A DNA stretch of 6,369 nucleotides, taken from the NCBI GenBank assembly GCA_030039095.1, contig JASHQP010000598.1, positions 1 to 6,369 of the forward strand, given 5' to 3'. A program made the translations under genes and the position numbers. Below are positions 1 to 6,369 of the stretch, piece by piece. Every line of letters starts with the position of its first letter. Positions within the stretch are counted from its first letter, which is position 1. Source of the stretch: Streptosporangiaceae bacterium (GTDB lineage Bacteria > Actinomycetota > Actinomycetes > Streptosporangiales > Streptosporangiaceae). Under the pieces are notes generated by a model, which was given only the letters and a program-made list of their open reading frames with translations, did not search any database and was not told where the DNA came from.

Positions 1-325
1 GCCGGGGCCGGTGGGCTTGCCGGCGGTCCGGGCAGCATGGCATCGAGCAGGCCGTCGGCTGCGAAGCCGGCCGCACCCGGGGTGGGGAGGTGGTGAGTGA
101 ACCCGGCCTCCAGTGCTCGGGCGCTTCGATCGGGGCAGGCTCACCGTCCAGCAAGGCGGAAAGGTCGTCATCGGGCAGCGCCAGCCACTCATTCGCTGGC
201 CCCACGTCGGTGTCGGGAGGCAGCTGGCCGTCCCGGGCGTCGGTGTCCGGAGGCAGCTGGCCGAGCATGGTTTGCGGCGGGTCGGGCAGTGGGTTCCGGA
301 GGATGCGTGTCCCTGCCGATGTCAC
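1..325 (-). CDS. N-terminal part of a protein, possibly DUF222/HNH-endonuclease type (runs off left edge)
   Basis: An open minus-strand frame with clear G/C third-position bias enters the window from the left and supplies about 108 N-terminal residues. I chose GTG at 325 because AAGG lies six bases upstream; ATG at 268 in the same frame (residue 20) is an alternative without a good ribosome binding site. The product is acidic and proline-rich. It has a tandem GQLPPDTD repeat (residues 22-29 and 33-40), then NEWLALPDDDLSALLDGE, a HWRPG motif near residue 71 and GFAADGLLDAMLPG near residue 87. The last two recall the stretch just before the DUF222 domain in actinobacterial HNH-endonuclease-like proteins, which are often multicopy. 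This is resemblance from memory only, and the domain and any HNH motif would lie outside the window. M. tuberculosis has pncB1 divergent from clpS at this place; nothing here resembles nicotinate phosphoribosyltransferase. I am fairly sure it is coding, less sure of the family. Confidence 0.5.
   Translation of the reverse strand, partial: MTSAGTRILRNPLPDPPQTMLGQLPPDTDARDGQLPPDTDVGPANEWLALPDDDLSALLDGEPAPIEAPEHWRPGSLTTSPPRVRPASQPTACSMPCCPDRRQAHRPR
205..263. repeat. Imperfect 26-bp direct repeat, 33-bp period
   Basis: Positions 205-230 and 238-263 are identical except at one base (g at 215, c at 248). The 33-bp period is exactly 11 codons, so in the minus-strand frame it duplicates an 11-residue unit containing GQLPPDTD without shifting the frame. 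This in-frame spacing supports the minus-strand reading as coding and suggests recent slippage or duplication in a disordered N-terminal region. Confidence 0.8.
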
Positions 326-366
326 TTGTGCCTTAGTGCTTTGGCAGACTGGTGACCAACGCACAG

Positions 367-374
367 GGAGGTGA
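367..374 (+). promoter_or_regulatory. Strong ribosome binding site of clpS (decides start)
   Basis: GGAGGTGA is complementary to eight bases of the 16S rRNA tail. It lies five bases before GTG 380 and overlaps the alternative GTG at 371, so it fixes 380 as the initiation codon. Confidence 0.75.
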
Positions 375-379
375 CGACC

Positions 380-670
380 GTGAGCGTCGCGCCTACGGAG
401 GTTGAGCGGTCGGAAACCGAGGAGCGGACCGCTCCCGATCTGCCATGGGTCACGATCGTGTGGAACGACCCGATCAACCTCATGTCGTACGTGACGTACG
501 TGTTTCAGACGGTGTTCGGTTACGCGAAGCCAAAGGCCGAGAAGCTCATGCTGGACGTGCACCACAAGGGCAGGGCCGTGGTCTCCTCCGGTGCCCGCGA
601 GGCAATGGAGCGAGACGCCGAGACGCTGCATGGCTACGGCCTCTGGGCCACCATCAGCCACGACTCGTGA
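380..670 (+). CDS. clpS: ATP-dependent Clp protease adaptor ClpS
   Basis: ClpS is the cytosolic N-recognin of the bacterial N-degron pathway: it binds destabilising N-terminal residues and delivers substrates to the N-domain of ClpC/ClpA for degradation with ClpP. The 96-residue product has a short charged, flexible N-terminal tail (about residues 1-20) and then the compact ClpS fold. [12 protein letters not shown] (27-38) corresponds to the pocket strand and loop with the Asn-Asp pair and gatekeeper Met35. [14 protein letters not shown] (55-68) carries the pocket histidine (H61 aligns with H66 of E. coli). GLWATI near the C terminus is typical of actinobacterial ClpS. I start at GTG 380 because GGAGGTGA (367-374), a near-complete Shine-Dalgarno, sits five bases upstream; an in-frame GTG at 371 overlaps that site and would add three residues. 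The gene opens the plus-strand series. No convincing promoter is visible in the short gap to the divergent gene. Confidence 0.95.
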   Translation: MSVAPTEVERSETEERTAPDLPWVTIVWNDPINLMSYVTYVFQTVFGYAKPKAEKLMLDVHHKGRAVVSSGAREAMERDAETLHGYGLWATISHDS

Positions 671-807
671 CCGGCAGCGGGCAGGGAGCAACCGGCGGGG
701 AGAGGCCGGGACCGACGCCGCGCGGTGGACAGGACGCGGCGGGCGGGCGGGAGCAGGAGCAGGACGGCGAGCGGGAGCCAGACGAGGCTGTGAGCCTGGA
801 GGATGTG

Positions 808-1425
808 ATGGCAGGGTTCCGCGGGGCATCGGGCGGTGCCACGGCGCGGTTCGCCGCAGCCCAGGCTGCCATCATCCGGGATCTCGTCGGCCAGGTGATC
901 GAGCTCATCGGGGCCGACGCCGAGGGCGACCACGCCGCCGGGCCCGGCGACAGCGGACTACGCGAGACCGGCCCGCGCCCCGGCGGCCTGCCGACCGATG
1001 GGACGGTGGACGCCGACGATCTCGCGGCGATGGTCGGGTTCGCGGAGAACACCGAGTTGCCGGAGGATCCCGTTCTGGCCCGGCTGCTGCCCGATGCCTA
1101 CCGTGACGATCCCGAGGCCTCCGGGGAATTCCGCAGGTACACCGAGCAGGGGCTGCGTTCGGGCAAGGCCGCCGCCGCGCGAACGGTCCTGGCGACGCTG
1201 CCGCCTGGCGGGGGCAGGATCCGGCTGTCGGAGCCCGAGGCGCAGGCCTGGCTGCGGGCCCTCAACGACGTGCGCCTGGCTCTCGGCACCACCCTGGGCG
1301 TCACCGACGACTTCGACGATCAGGTGGCTGAGATGGGGCCCGAGGATCCCCGGGCCGCGTATGTCGGGGTGTACCAGTGGCTGGCGTACCTGCAGGAGAC
1401 CCTCGTGCAGGCGCTTTCCCGGTAG
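808..1425 (+). CDS. DUF2017 family protein
   Basis: A 205-residue soluble protein of the actinobacterial DUF2017 family (M. tuberculosis Rv1332 position), without known biochemical function. Visible parts: an N-terminal Gly-rich strand leading to ARFAAAQAAIIRDLVGQVIELIG (13-35), typical of the family; a variable linker rich in Gly, Pro and acidic residues (36-71); the conserved LPEDPVLARLLPDAY segment (84-98) and FRRYTEQGLRSGK (108-120); and a helical C-terminal half ending in VYQWLAYLQETLVQALSR. I start at ATG 808, which has GGAGG (798-802) five bases upstream and matches where family members begin from memory. The frame stays open upstream to GTG 667, which overlaps the clpS stop in a GTGA arrangement and would add 47 low-complexity residues; it has no ribosome binding site. 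There is no signal peptide or membrane segment. Its fixed place after clpS suggests a link to proteolysis or to the cysteine genes, but that is inference. Confidence 0.85.
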   Translation: MAGFRGASGGATARFAAAQAAIIRDLVGQVIELIGADAEGDHAAGPGDSGLRETGPRPGGLPTDGTVDADDLAAMVGFAENTELPEDPVLARLLPDAYRDDPEASGEFRRYTEQGLRSGKAAAARTVLATLPPGGGRIRLSEPEAQAWLRALNDVRLALGTTLGVTDDFDDQVAEMGPEDPRAAYVGVYQWLAYLQETLVQALSR

Positions 1426-1437
1426 CGGCGGGCTACC
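1421..1437. repeat. Short inverted repeat at the DUF2017 stop codon
   Basis: GGTAGC (1421-1426) and GCTACC (1432-1437) are perfect 6-bp arms around a 5-base centre. The left arm contains the DUF2017 stop codon (1423-1425) and the right arm overlaps the predicted -10 element of the next gene. It could be a small hairpin or a protein-binding site; it is short enough to occur by chance in this GC-rich DNA. Confidence 0.4.
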
Positions 1438-1439
1438 CT
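1434..1439 (+). promoter_or_regulatory. Candidate -10 element for a leaderless mec transcript
   Basis: TACCCT fits the TANNNT -10 pattern of actinobacterial promoters. Seven bases separate it from the A of ATG 1447, the spacing expected when transcription begins on the start codon. No Shine-Dalgarno precedes this ATG, which agrees with leaderless translation. I see no clear -35 hexamer. Confidence 0.45.
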
Positions 1440-1446
1440 CACGTTC

Positions 1447-1869
1447 ATGCTGACGTTGCCAGGCGAGCTGCGCGCCGCCATCATCGCGCACGCGAGGGCC
1501 GACCACCCGGACGAGGCCTGCGGGGTCATCGCCGGGCCCGCGGGCAGCGGCCGCCCGCAGCGGTTCATCCCGATGACCAACGCCGAGCGCTCGCCGACGT
1601 TCTACCGGTTCGACTCGATGGAGCAGCTGAGGGTGTGGCGCGAGATGGACGACGCCGGCGAGGAGCCCGTGGTCATCTACCACTCCCACACAGCGACCGA
1701 GGCCTACCCGTCGCGAACCGACATCTCCTACGCCAGCGAGCCCGAGGCACACTATGTGCTGGTGTCCACGCGCGATCCCGACGAGGTCGAGTTCCGCTCG
1801 TTCCGCATCGTCGATGGGGTCGTCGCCGAGGAGGAGGTGCGCGACCCGGTAGACGCGGCGCCGGAATGA
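1447..1869 (+). CDS. mec: Mec-type JAMM metallopeptidase (CysO-cysteine peptidase)
   Basis: A 140-residue single-domain zinc peptidase of the JAMM/M67 family. The orthologue Rv1334 (Mec+) hydrolyses the bond between the CysO C-terminal glycine and cysteine, releasing free cysteine in the cytosol. The JAMM signature is complete: Glu23 in DEACGVI (22-28), then His79-Ser-His81, seven residues, Ser89, two residues and Asp92, which matches HxHx(7)Sx(2)D. His79, His81 and Asp92 are the expected zinc ligands and Glu23 the expected catalytic base. MTNAERSPTFYRFD (43-56) is the usual substrate-groove segment. The length is normal and there is no signal peptide. ATG 1447 has no Shine-Dalgarno but a TANNNT box at leaderless spacing. 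The gene begins 21 bases after DUF2017 and is followed, after 68 bases, by its substrate gene cysO. It may also trim the Ala-Arg tail of that CysO, as QbsD-type JAMM proteins trim QbsE; this is inference. Confidence 0.92.
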   Translation: MLTLPGELRAAIIAHARADHPDEACGVIAGPAGSGRPQRFIPMTNAERSPTFYRFDSMEQLRVWREMDDAGEEPVVIYHSHTATEAYPSRTDISYASEPEAHYVLVSTRDPDEVEFRSFRIVDGVVAEEEVRDPVDAAPE

Positions 1870-1925
1870 TCCGGGCCGGCTGCCGGTTGCACCGCACGAA
1901 TCCCGTCCGCCCATCCGCACGATCT

Positions 1926-1929
1926 GGAG
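1926..1929 (+). promoter_or_regulatory. Ribosome binding site of cysO
   Basis: GGAG lies eight bases before ATG 1938 and supports that start over earlier codons in the same open frame, which extends upstream in antisense-like fashion through mec. Confidence 0.6.
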
Positions 1930-1937
1930 CTGCGTCC

Positions 1938-3195
<1,258 letters not shown>

Positions 3196-3268
3196 CGCCG
3201 GTGGCCGTGCCGGCTGGGGCCTTGCTGGCCGGAGCCGTGGGTGCCCGAGCGTCCCGAGGATCCCACGG

Positions 3269-4174
3269 ATGAGCGTTTTCGACGAGGCCACGGCCGTCCG
3301 CGCGACCGGCCCGGGACGCTACGAAGTGAGGCCCGACGAGAGGTTCGCGATCGTCGCGCCGGGTAACGCCACGCCGTCAGCCGTGAACGGCGGGGTGATG
3401 GTGGCGACGATGCTGCGCGCCGTGCTCGACACCTCGCCGCTGCCATATCCGGTGGCGACCAGCGCGCACTTCCTGCGGGTTCCGCTGCTGGAGCCCGGCG
3501 AGGTCGAGGTGACCTGGCTCAAGCAGGGCAAGACGGCCGCCACGGCGCACGCCGGGCTCGTCCAGGACTCGCAGATCGTCCTCGACGTGACCGTGACCAC
3601 CGGGAGCCTGCCCGCCGAGCATCCGCCTGCCGAGTTCCCGCGTGCTGAGCTTCCGCCTGCCGGGTCCCAGCTCACGGATGTCCGGGCGGCCGGCGGGCTG
3701 ACCTGGACCGGCGAGCCGCCGAAACTGCCGCCGATCGAGGACTGCGTCAACCTCGGCCCGTGGCGGGGCACGGTCGGCACCGACGGGGTCGCGGGCTACG
3801 CGGCCCAGGTGGACCTGCGCATGGACCCGGCGACGACCGGCTGGCGGCGCGGCGAGCCGTCGGGCATCCCGGAGATGCGGGGCTACTTTGGCCTTCGCGA
3901 GCAGCGGGACCCGGACGCTTACCTGCTCGCCGTCGCGGTTGACGCGCTGCCGCCCGTGGTGTTCGGCCTCGGAGCGCTCGGCTGGGCCCCGACCGTCGAG
4001 CTCACCTGGCACATGCGGGCGGTGCCAGCGCCCGGTCCGCTGCAGGTGGTGGCGTGGTGCCGGCATGTCAGCGGCGGCTGGTTCGACGGTGAGGCCGAGG
4101 TGTGGGACGCCGCGGGCCGACTGGTGGCGCAGGGCCGCCAGCTCGCCAGGGTCGGCCGCAGTTCGCGCCGCTAA
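3269..4174 (+). CDS. Acyl-CoA thioesterase, TesB-like double hotdog
   Basis: A 301-residue protein with two hotdog halves, as in TesB and related thioesterase-family proteins that hydrolyse acyl-CoA to free acid and CoA. The first half has AVNGGVMVATMLRAV (38-52), a hotdog helix, then ATSAHFLRVPLLEPGEVEV and a strand ending near residue 111. A Pro/Ala/Glu-rich linker with repeated PAE-type units (115-131) leads to the second half: MRGYFGLREQRDPDAY (203-218), VDALPP (224-229), WAPTVELTWHMRA (239-251) and RLVAQGRQLARV (284-295). By hand alignment D225, T242 and Q291 fall on the Asp-Thr-Gln catalytic set of E. coli TesB; this is an inference. The true substrate is unknown. ATG 3269 has GAGG (3256-3259) nine bases upstream; the frame is open further 5' but that part overlaps cysM. 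It starts 73 bases after cysM, so co-transcription is possible. M. tuberculosis has a rhomboid protease gene at this place. Confidence 0.85.
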   Translation: MSVFDEATAVRATGPGRYEVRPDERFAIVAPGNATPSAVNGGVMVATMLRAVLDTSPLPYPVATSAHFLRVPLLEPGEVEVTWLKQGKTAATAHAGLVQDSQIVLDVTVTTGSLPAEHPPAEFPRAELPPAGSQLTDVRAAGGLTWTGEPPKLPPIEDCVNLGPWRGTVGTDGVAGYAAQVDLRMDPATTGWRRGEPSGIPEMRGYFGLREQRDPDAYLLAVAVDALPPVVFGLGALGWAPTVELTWHMRAVPAPGPLQVVAWCRHVSGGWFDGEAEVWDAAGRLVAQGRQLARVGRSSRR

Positions 4175-4180
4175 CCCAGC

Positions 4181-4230
4181 CGATCTTGGTCAGAAAGAGC
4201 TGCAATAACAACGTGTTTTGACCAAGATCG
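4181..4230. terminator. Long inverted repeat between convergent genes; possible bidirectional terminator or dispersed repeat
   Basis: CGATCTTGGTCA (4181-4192) is the exact reverse complement of TGACCAAGATCG (4219-4230). Pairing continues inward by three more pairs (one G-T), giving a 15-pair stem with a 20-base AT-richer loop. It begins six bases after the thioesterase stop and lies 39 bases beyond the MFS stop, so it can serve as a terminator for both converging genes. There is no U-tract on either side, which is common for actinobacterial terminators but also fits a REP/MITE-like repeat. The arms and loop are less GC-rich than everything around them. Confidence 0.55.
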
Positions 4231-4269
4231 CCGGGAGGGCGGCGGGCGGGGGAGCGGGGAGCGGGAGGG

Positions 4270-5568
4270 CTAGGGGACGCTCTTGATCTTCCAGACCAGC
4301 ACCGAGCCGATCAACGCCACGATCGCGGTGCCAGCGAACAGCGTCGGGTAGCCGCCCAGCGAGACCAGCGGCGCCGCGAGCAGCGCCCCGATGGCCGACG
4401 GGCAGACCAGGGCGATGTTGATGATCCCGAGGTCCTTGGCGCGGTCGCTGGCCGCGGGCAGCACCTGGGTGATCAGCGCCTGGTCCACGGCCAGGTAGCA
4501 GCCGAAGCCGATGCCGAACACCGCGGCGGCGCAGATCGACGCGGTCCACGTCTCCACGAACGTGAGCAGCAGCGCGGCCGCGGCGATCACGATCCCGGAG
4601 ATCAGCACCATCGTCTTCCTGCGGCCTAGCCGGTCCGAGATGATCCCGCCGACGATCGCCGTGAGCACCACGCCGGCCGTGTAGATCACGATGAGGATCA
4701 GCAGCCCGTCGGCGGCGTCCTGGCCGGGGAAGAGCTTGGCGTAGTGGATCTTGTCGCGAAGGAAGTACAGCAGGTACAGGGTTCCCATCGCGATCGCGAG
4801 CGACATCAGGAACCTGGTGAACCAGGCCCAGGCGAAGTCCGGGTACTGGCGGGGGCTGATCCAGTACGAGCGCCCCAGCTCCCGCCAGGAGAACGGCCTG
4901 CTGTGCTCCTTCGCCAGCGGGTGGTCGGGAGTGAGCAGCACGAACGGCAGCACCAGCACGGCCATCAGCACGGCGAGCACCACGTAGCCGCTGGTCAGCC
5001 CCGTGAACACGGCGACCACCAGGATCGTGCCGACCACCAGGCCGAGGGCCTGCGGCATCCCGACCCAGCCCGCCACCGTGGCCCGCTGCCGCACCGGGAC
5101 GTGATCGGGGATCGCGGCGCTCAGGCTCGCGAACTCGCCGTTCTGGAAGGCGCTGAACAGCACCCAGAGGACGGTCACTCCCAGGACGGTCCGCATCTGT
5201 GAAAGGGCGATCAGGCAGACGGCGGACGCCGTCGCCATGCCGAGCGTCCAGCGGTGCCGCCGGCCCGCCATCCGGCCGAACGCGTACCGGCTCGTGGTGT
5301 TGTCGGACAGCGCCCCGGCGATCGGCGTCGCGATGCCGGACGCGATGGCGCCGAACCCGGTCACCACGGCCAGGGCGACGATCTTGCCGCTCGGCGTGAT
5401 GTCCTGAAGCTGGATCGGCAGCAGGACCTGCAGCGGTGTGTAGGAGGCCATCCACATGCCCAGGCTGGCCAGCGTCAGGCCGGTGATCCAGCCGTTGCGC
5501 ACGTGGATGGTCGGCTCGGCCAGCGCCTGCGACACCGCCTGAGGCTGATCGGTGGTCTGGTCGGCCAT
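4270..5568 (-). CDS. MFS transporter, 12 predicted membrane segments (GPH/SLC45-like appearance)
   Basis: A 432-residue inner-membrane secondary transporter of the major facilitator superfamily. After a polar N-terminal tail (1-27), hydrophobic stretches lie at about 28-50, 62-86, 108-124, 128-150, 165-190, 193-213, 245-270, 287-311, 319-337, 342-365, 380-403 and 406-427, consistent with 12 helices. Motif A appears in each half: GALSDNTTSR followed by GRMAGRRHRW (85-107), whose form recalls GPH/SLC45-type carriers, and GGIISDRLGRRK (307-318). YLAVDQALITQVLP (358-371) has a buried Asp-Gln pair that could bind substrate or protons. The substrate cannot be read from sequence; sugars are a guess from the motif. 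I start at ATG 5568 because AGGAGG (5574-5579) lies five bases upstream; ATG 5589 would put that site inside the coding region. It is convergent with the thioesterase and divergent from the MBL gene, so it is transcribed alone here. Confidence 0.88.
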   Translation of the reverse strand: MADQTTDQPQAVSQALAEPTIHVRNGWITGLTLASLGMWMASYTPLQVLLPIQLQDITPSGKIVALAVVTGFGAIASGIATPIAGALSDNTTSRYAFGRMAGRRHRWTLGMATASAVCLIALSQMRTVLGVTVLWVLFSAFQNGEFASLSAAIPDHVPVRQRATVAGWVGMPQALGLVVGTILVVAVFTGLTSGYVVLAVLMAVLVLPFVLLTPDHPLAKEHSRPFSWRELGRSYWISPRQYPDFAWAWFTRFLMSLAIAMGTLYLLYFLRDKIHYAKLFPGQDAADGLLILIVIYTAGVVLTAIVGGIISDRLGRRKTMVLISGIVIAAAALLLTFVETWTASICAAAVFGIGFGCYLAVDQALITQVLPAASDRAKDLGIINIALVCPSAIGALLAAPLVSLGGYPTLFAGTAIVALIGSVLVWKIKSVP

Positions 5569-5573
5569 CAAAC

Positions 5574-5579
5574 CCTCCT
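5574..5579 (-). promoter_or_regulatory. Ribosome binding site of the MFS gene (decides start)
   Basis: On the minus strand AGGAGG lies five bases before ATG 5568. It rules in favour of this start over the upstream in-frame ATG at 5589, which has no comparable site. Confidence 0.7.
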
Positions 5580-5582
5580 GGT

Positions 5583-5608
5583 GGGGCACCCTGCAGGGAT
5601 CATGCCCC
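5583..5608. promoter_or_regulatory. Nested palindrome in divergent intergenic region; candidate operator
   Basis: GGGGCA (5583-5588) and TGCCCC (5603-5608) are perfect inverted arms. Between them CCCTGCAGGG (5589-5598) is itself a perfect 10-bp palindrome. The element fills much of the 71-base gap between the divergent MFS and MBL genes and lies just upstream of the MFS ribosome binding site, where a regulator or an mRNA hairpin could act. No regulator gene is adjacent, and GC-rich palindromes arise easily by chance. Confidence 0.35.
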
Positions 5609-5639
5609 GTTCACCGCCATATTGGTAGATGCTCAACCT

Positions 5640-6369
5640 GTGCGATTGACGATAGTCGGCTGCTCGGGCAGCTTCCCCGGTCCGGACGGCCCGGCTTCCT
5701 GCTACCTGGTCGAGGCCGAGGGCTTCCGGCTGCTGATTGATCTTGGCAGCGGCGCCCTCGGCGCGCTCCAGCGTTATGCCAGCCTTTACGACATTGATGC
5801 GGTGTGCGTCAGTCACCTGCACGCCGACCACTGCCTGGACCTGTGCGACTACGCGGTCGCGCGCCGGTTCCATCCCGAGGGGCCGAGGCCGCCGGTGCCG
5901 GTGTACGCGCCGGCGGAGGCGGCGCTGCGGCTCGGCCGGGCGCTGGGATCCGACCCAGCGGCCGACGCCGGGCCGGACGCCGATCCCTACCACGGGATCA
6001 CCGAAATCTTCAGCTTCACGACGATGACCCCAGGGGTGATGGAGATCGGCCCGCTCCGGGTCACCGCCGCGCGCATGAACCACCCGGTGCAGACGTTCGG
6101 ATTCCGGATCGAGCACCGGGACAGGTCGCTGGCCTACTCGGCCGACACCGGCCCGTGTGACGTGCTCCCGGAACTGGCCGCGGGCGTGGACGTGCTGCTC
6201 TGCGAGGCGTCGTTCCTCGAGCCGGGCGATGGCGCGCCGCCCCTGCCCGAGAACCTGCACCTCACCGCCCGGCAGGCGGCCGAGTATGCCGAGCGGGCCG
6301 GGGTGGGCCAGCTGGTGCTTACCCACCTGGTGCCGTGGAACGATCAGAGCAGGACGCTGGACGAGGCCG
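5640..6369 (+). CDS. Metallo-beta-lactamase-fold hydrolase, Rv1339-type (partial, runs off right edge)
   Basis: The first 243 residues of a cytosolic MBL-fold metal hydrolase; the C-terminal end is outside the window. It opens with MRLTIVGCSGSFPGPDGPASCYLVE, typical of the actinobacterial Rv1339 group. The metal motif is complete: SHLHADHCLDL has His59, His61, Asp63 and His64, followed by His148 in MNHPVQTFGF, Asp169 in YSADTGPCD and His229 in LVLTHLVPW. CEASFL (188-193) and HLTARQAAEYA (207-217) are further family marks. Rv1339 has been described as an atypical class II cyclic-AMP phosphodiesterase; the family also resembles RNase Z-like proteins, so the substrate here remains inferred. Start GTG 5640 has no Shine-Dalgarno, and a weak TAGATG box lies eight bases before it, so a leaderless mRNA is possible. 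In relatives rph and rdgB follow; expect them just beyond the right edge. Confidence 0.9.
   Translation, partial: MRLTIVGCSGSFPGPDGPASCYLVEAEGFRLLIDLGSGALGALQRYASLYDIDAVCVSHLHADHCLDLCDYAVARRFHPEGPRPPVPVYAPAEAALRLGRALGSDPAADAGPDADPYHGITEIFSFTTMTPGVMEIGPLRVTAARMNHPVQTFGFRIEHRDRSLAYSADTGPCDVLPELAAGVDVLLCEASFLEPGDGAPPLPENLHLTARQAAEYAERAGVGQLVLTHLVPWNDQSRTLDEA

Noticed and set aside
90..374. Three overlapping short plus-strand open frames upstream of clpS
   Set aside because: They lie opposite the minus-strand partial gene, have unnatural Ser/Arg/Gly-rich composition, no ribosome binding site and no recognisable family.
3611..3665. Short repeated Pro-Ala-Glu units in the thioesterase gene as a possible DNA repeat element
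   Set aside because: The repeat is degenerate at DNA level and is explained as a flexible linker between the two hotdog halves.
4190..5455. Second long minus-strand frame (421 residues) overlapping the MFS gene
   Set aside because: It is an off-frame reading of the MFS gene, Arg/Asp/Gly-rich with no membrane segments, and it reads through the inverted repeat.
5569..5589. ATG 5589 as start of the MFS protein (seven extra residues)
   Set aside because: The AGGAGG site at 5574-5579 would then lie inside the gene, while it is ideally placed for ATG 5568.
5646..5656. TTGACG resembling a -35 hexamer at the start of the MBL gene
   Set aside because: It lies within coding sequence and no -10 element is found at the right distance downstream.

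Overview
The window is high-GC DNA with strong G/C preference at third codon positions and GTG as well as ATG starts. It carries the clpS - DUF2017 - JAMM peptidase (mec) - CysO - CysM block that is characteristic of Actinobacteria (Rv1331, Rv1332, Rv1334, Rv1335 and Rv1336 in Mycobacterium tuberculosis). A non-mycobacterial actinomycete, perhaps from Streptosporangiales or a relative, fits best, but the sequence alone does not fix the genus.

Layout. Positions 1-325 (minus) hold the N-terminal part of a gene running off the left edge, with weak resemblance to DUF222/HNH-endonuclease-type proteins. Divergent from it, on the plus strand, come clpS (380-670), a DUF2017 protein (808-1425), a Mec-type JAMM peptidase (1447-1869), a CysO/MoaD-like sulfur carrier (1938-2216), cysM (2248-3195) and a two-hotdog acyl-CoA thioesterase (3269-4174). 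A long inverted repeat (4181-4230) separates the thioesterase from a convergent MFS transporter gene (4270-5568, minus). A short divergent intergenic region with a nested palindrome precedes a metallo-beta-lactamase-fold hydrolase of the Rv1339 type (5640 to the right edge, plus).

How the genes work together. mec, cysO and cysM form the protein-bound cysteine pathway. CysO thiocarboxylate, charged by an MoeZ-type enzyme that is not in this window, gives its sulfur to the aminoacrylate that CysM makes from O-phosphoserine. Mec then cleaves CysO-cysteine to free cysteine. This CysO ends in Gly-Gly-Ala-Arg rather than Gly-Gly, so it must be trimmed before charging, plausibly by Mec itself. ClpS is the N-degron adaptor of the Clp protease; the DUF2017 protein has no known function. 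In M. tuberculosis a rhomboid protease and murI lie between cysM and the MBL gene; here a thioesterase and an MFS transporter occupy that place.

The window looks mainly like a conserved chromosomal region. I see no tRNA, rRNA, CRISPR array, transposase or clear prophage gene, and no convincing new multi-gene system. The best points for follow-up are the CysO tail, the inverted repeat at 4181-4230 and the replaced synteny between cysM and the MBL gene.
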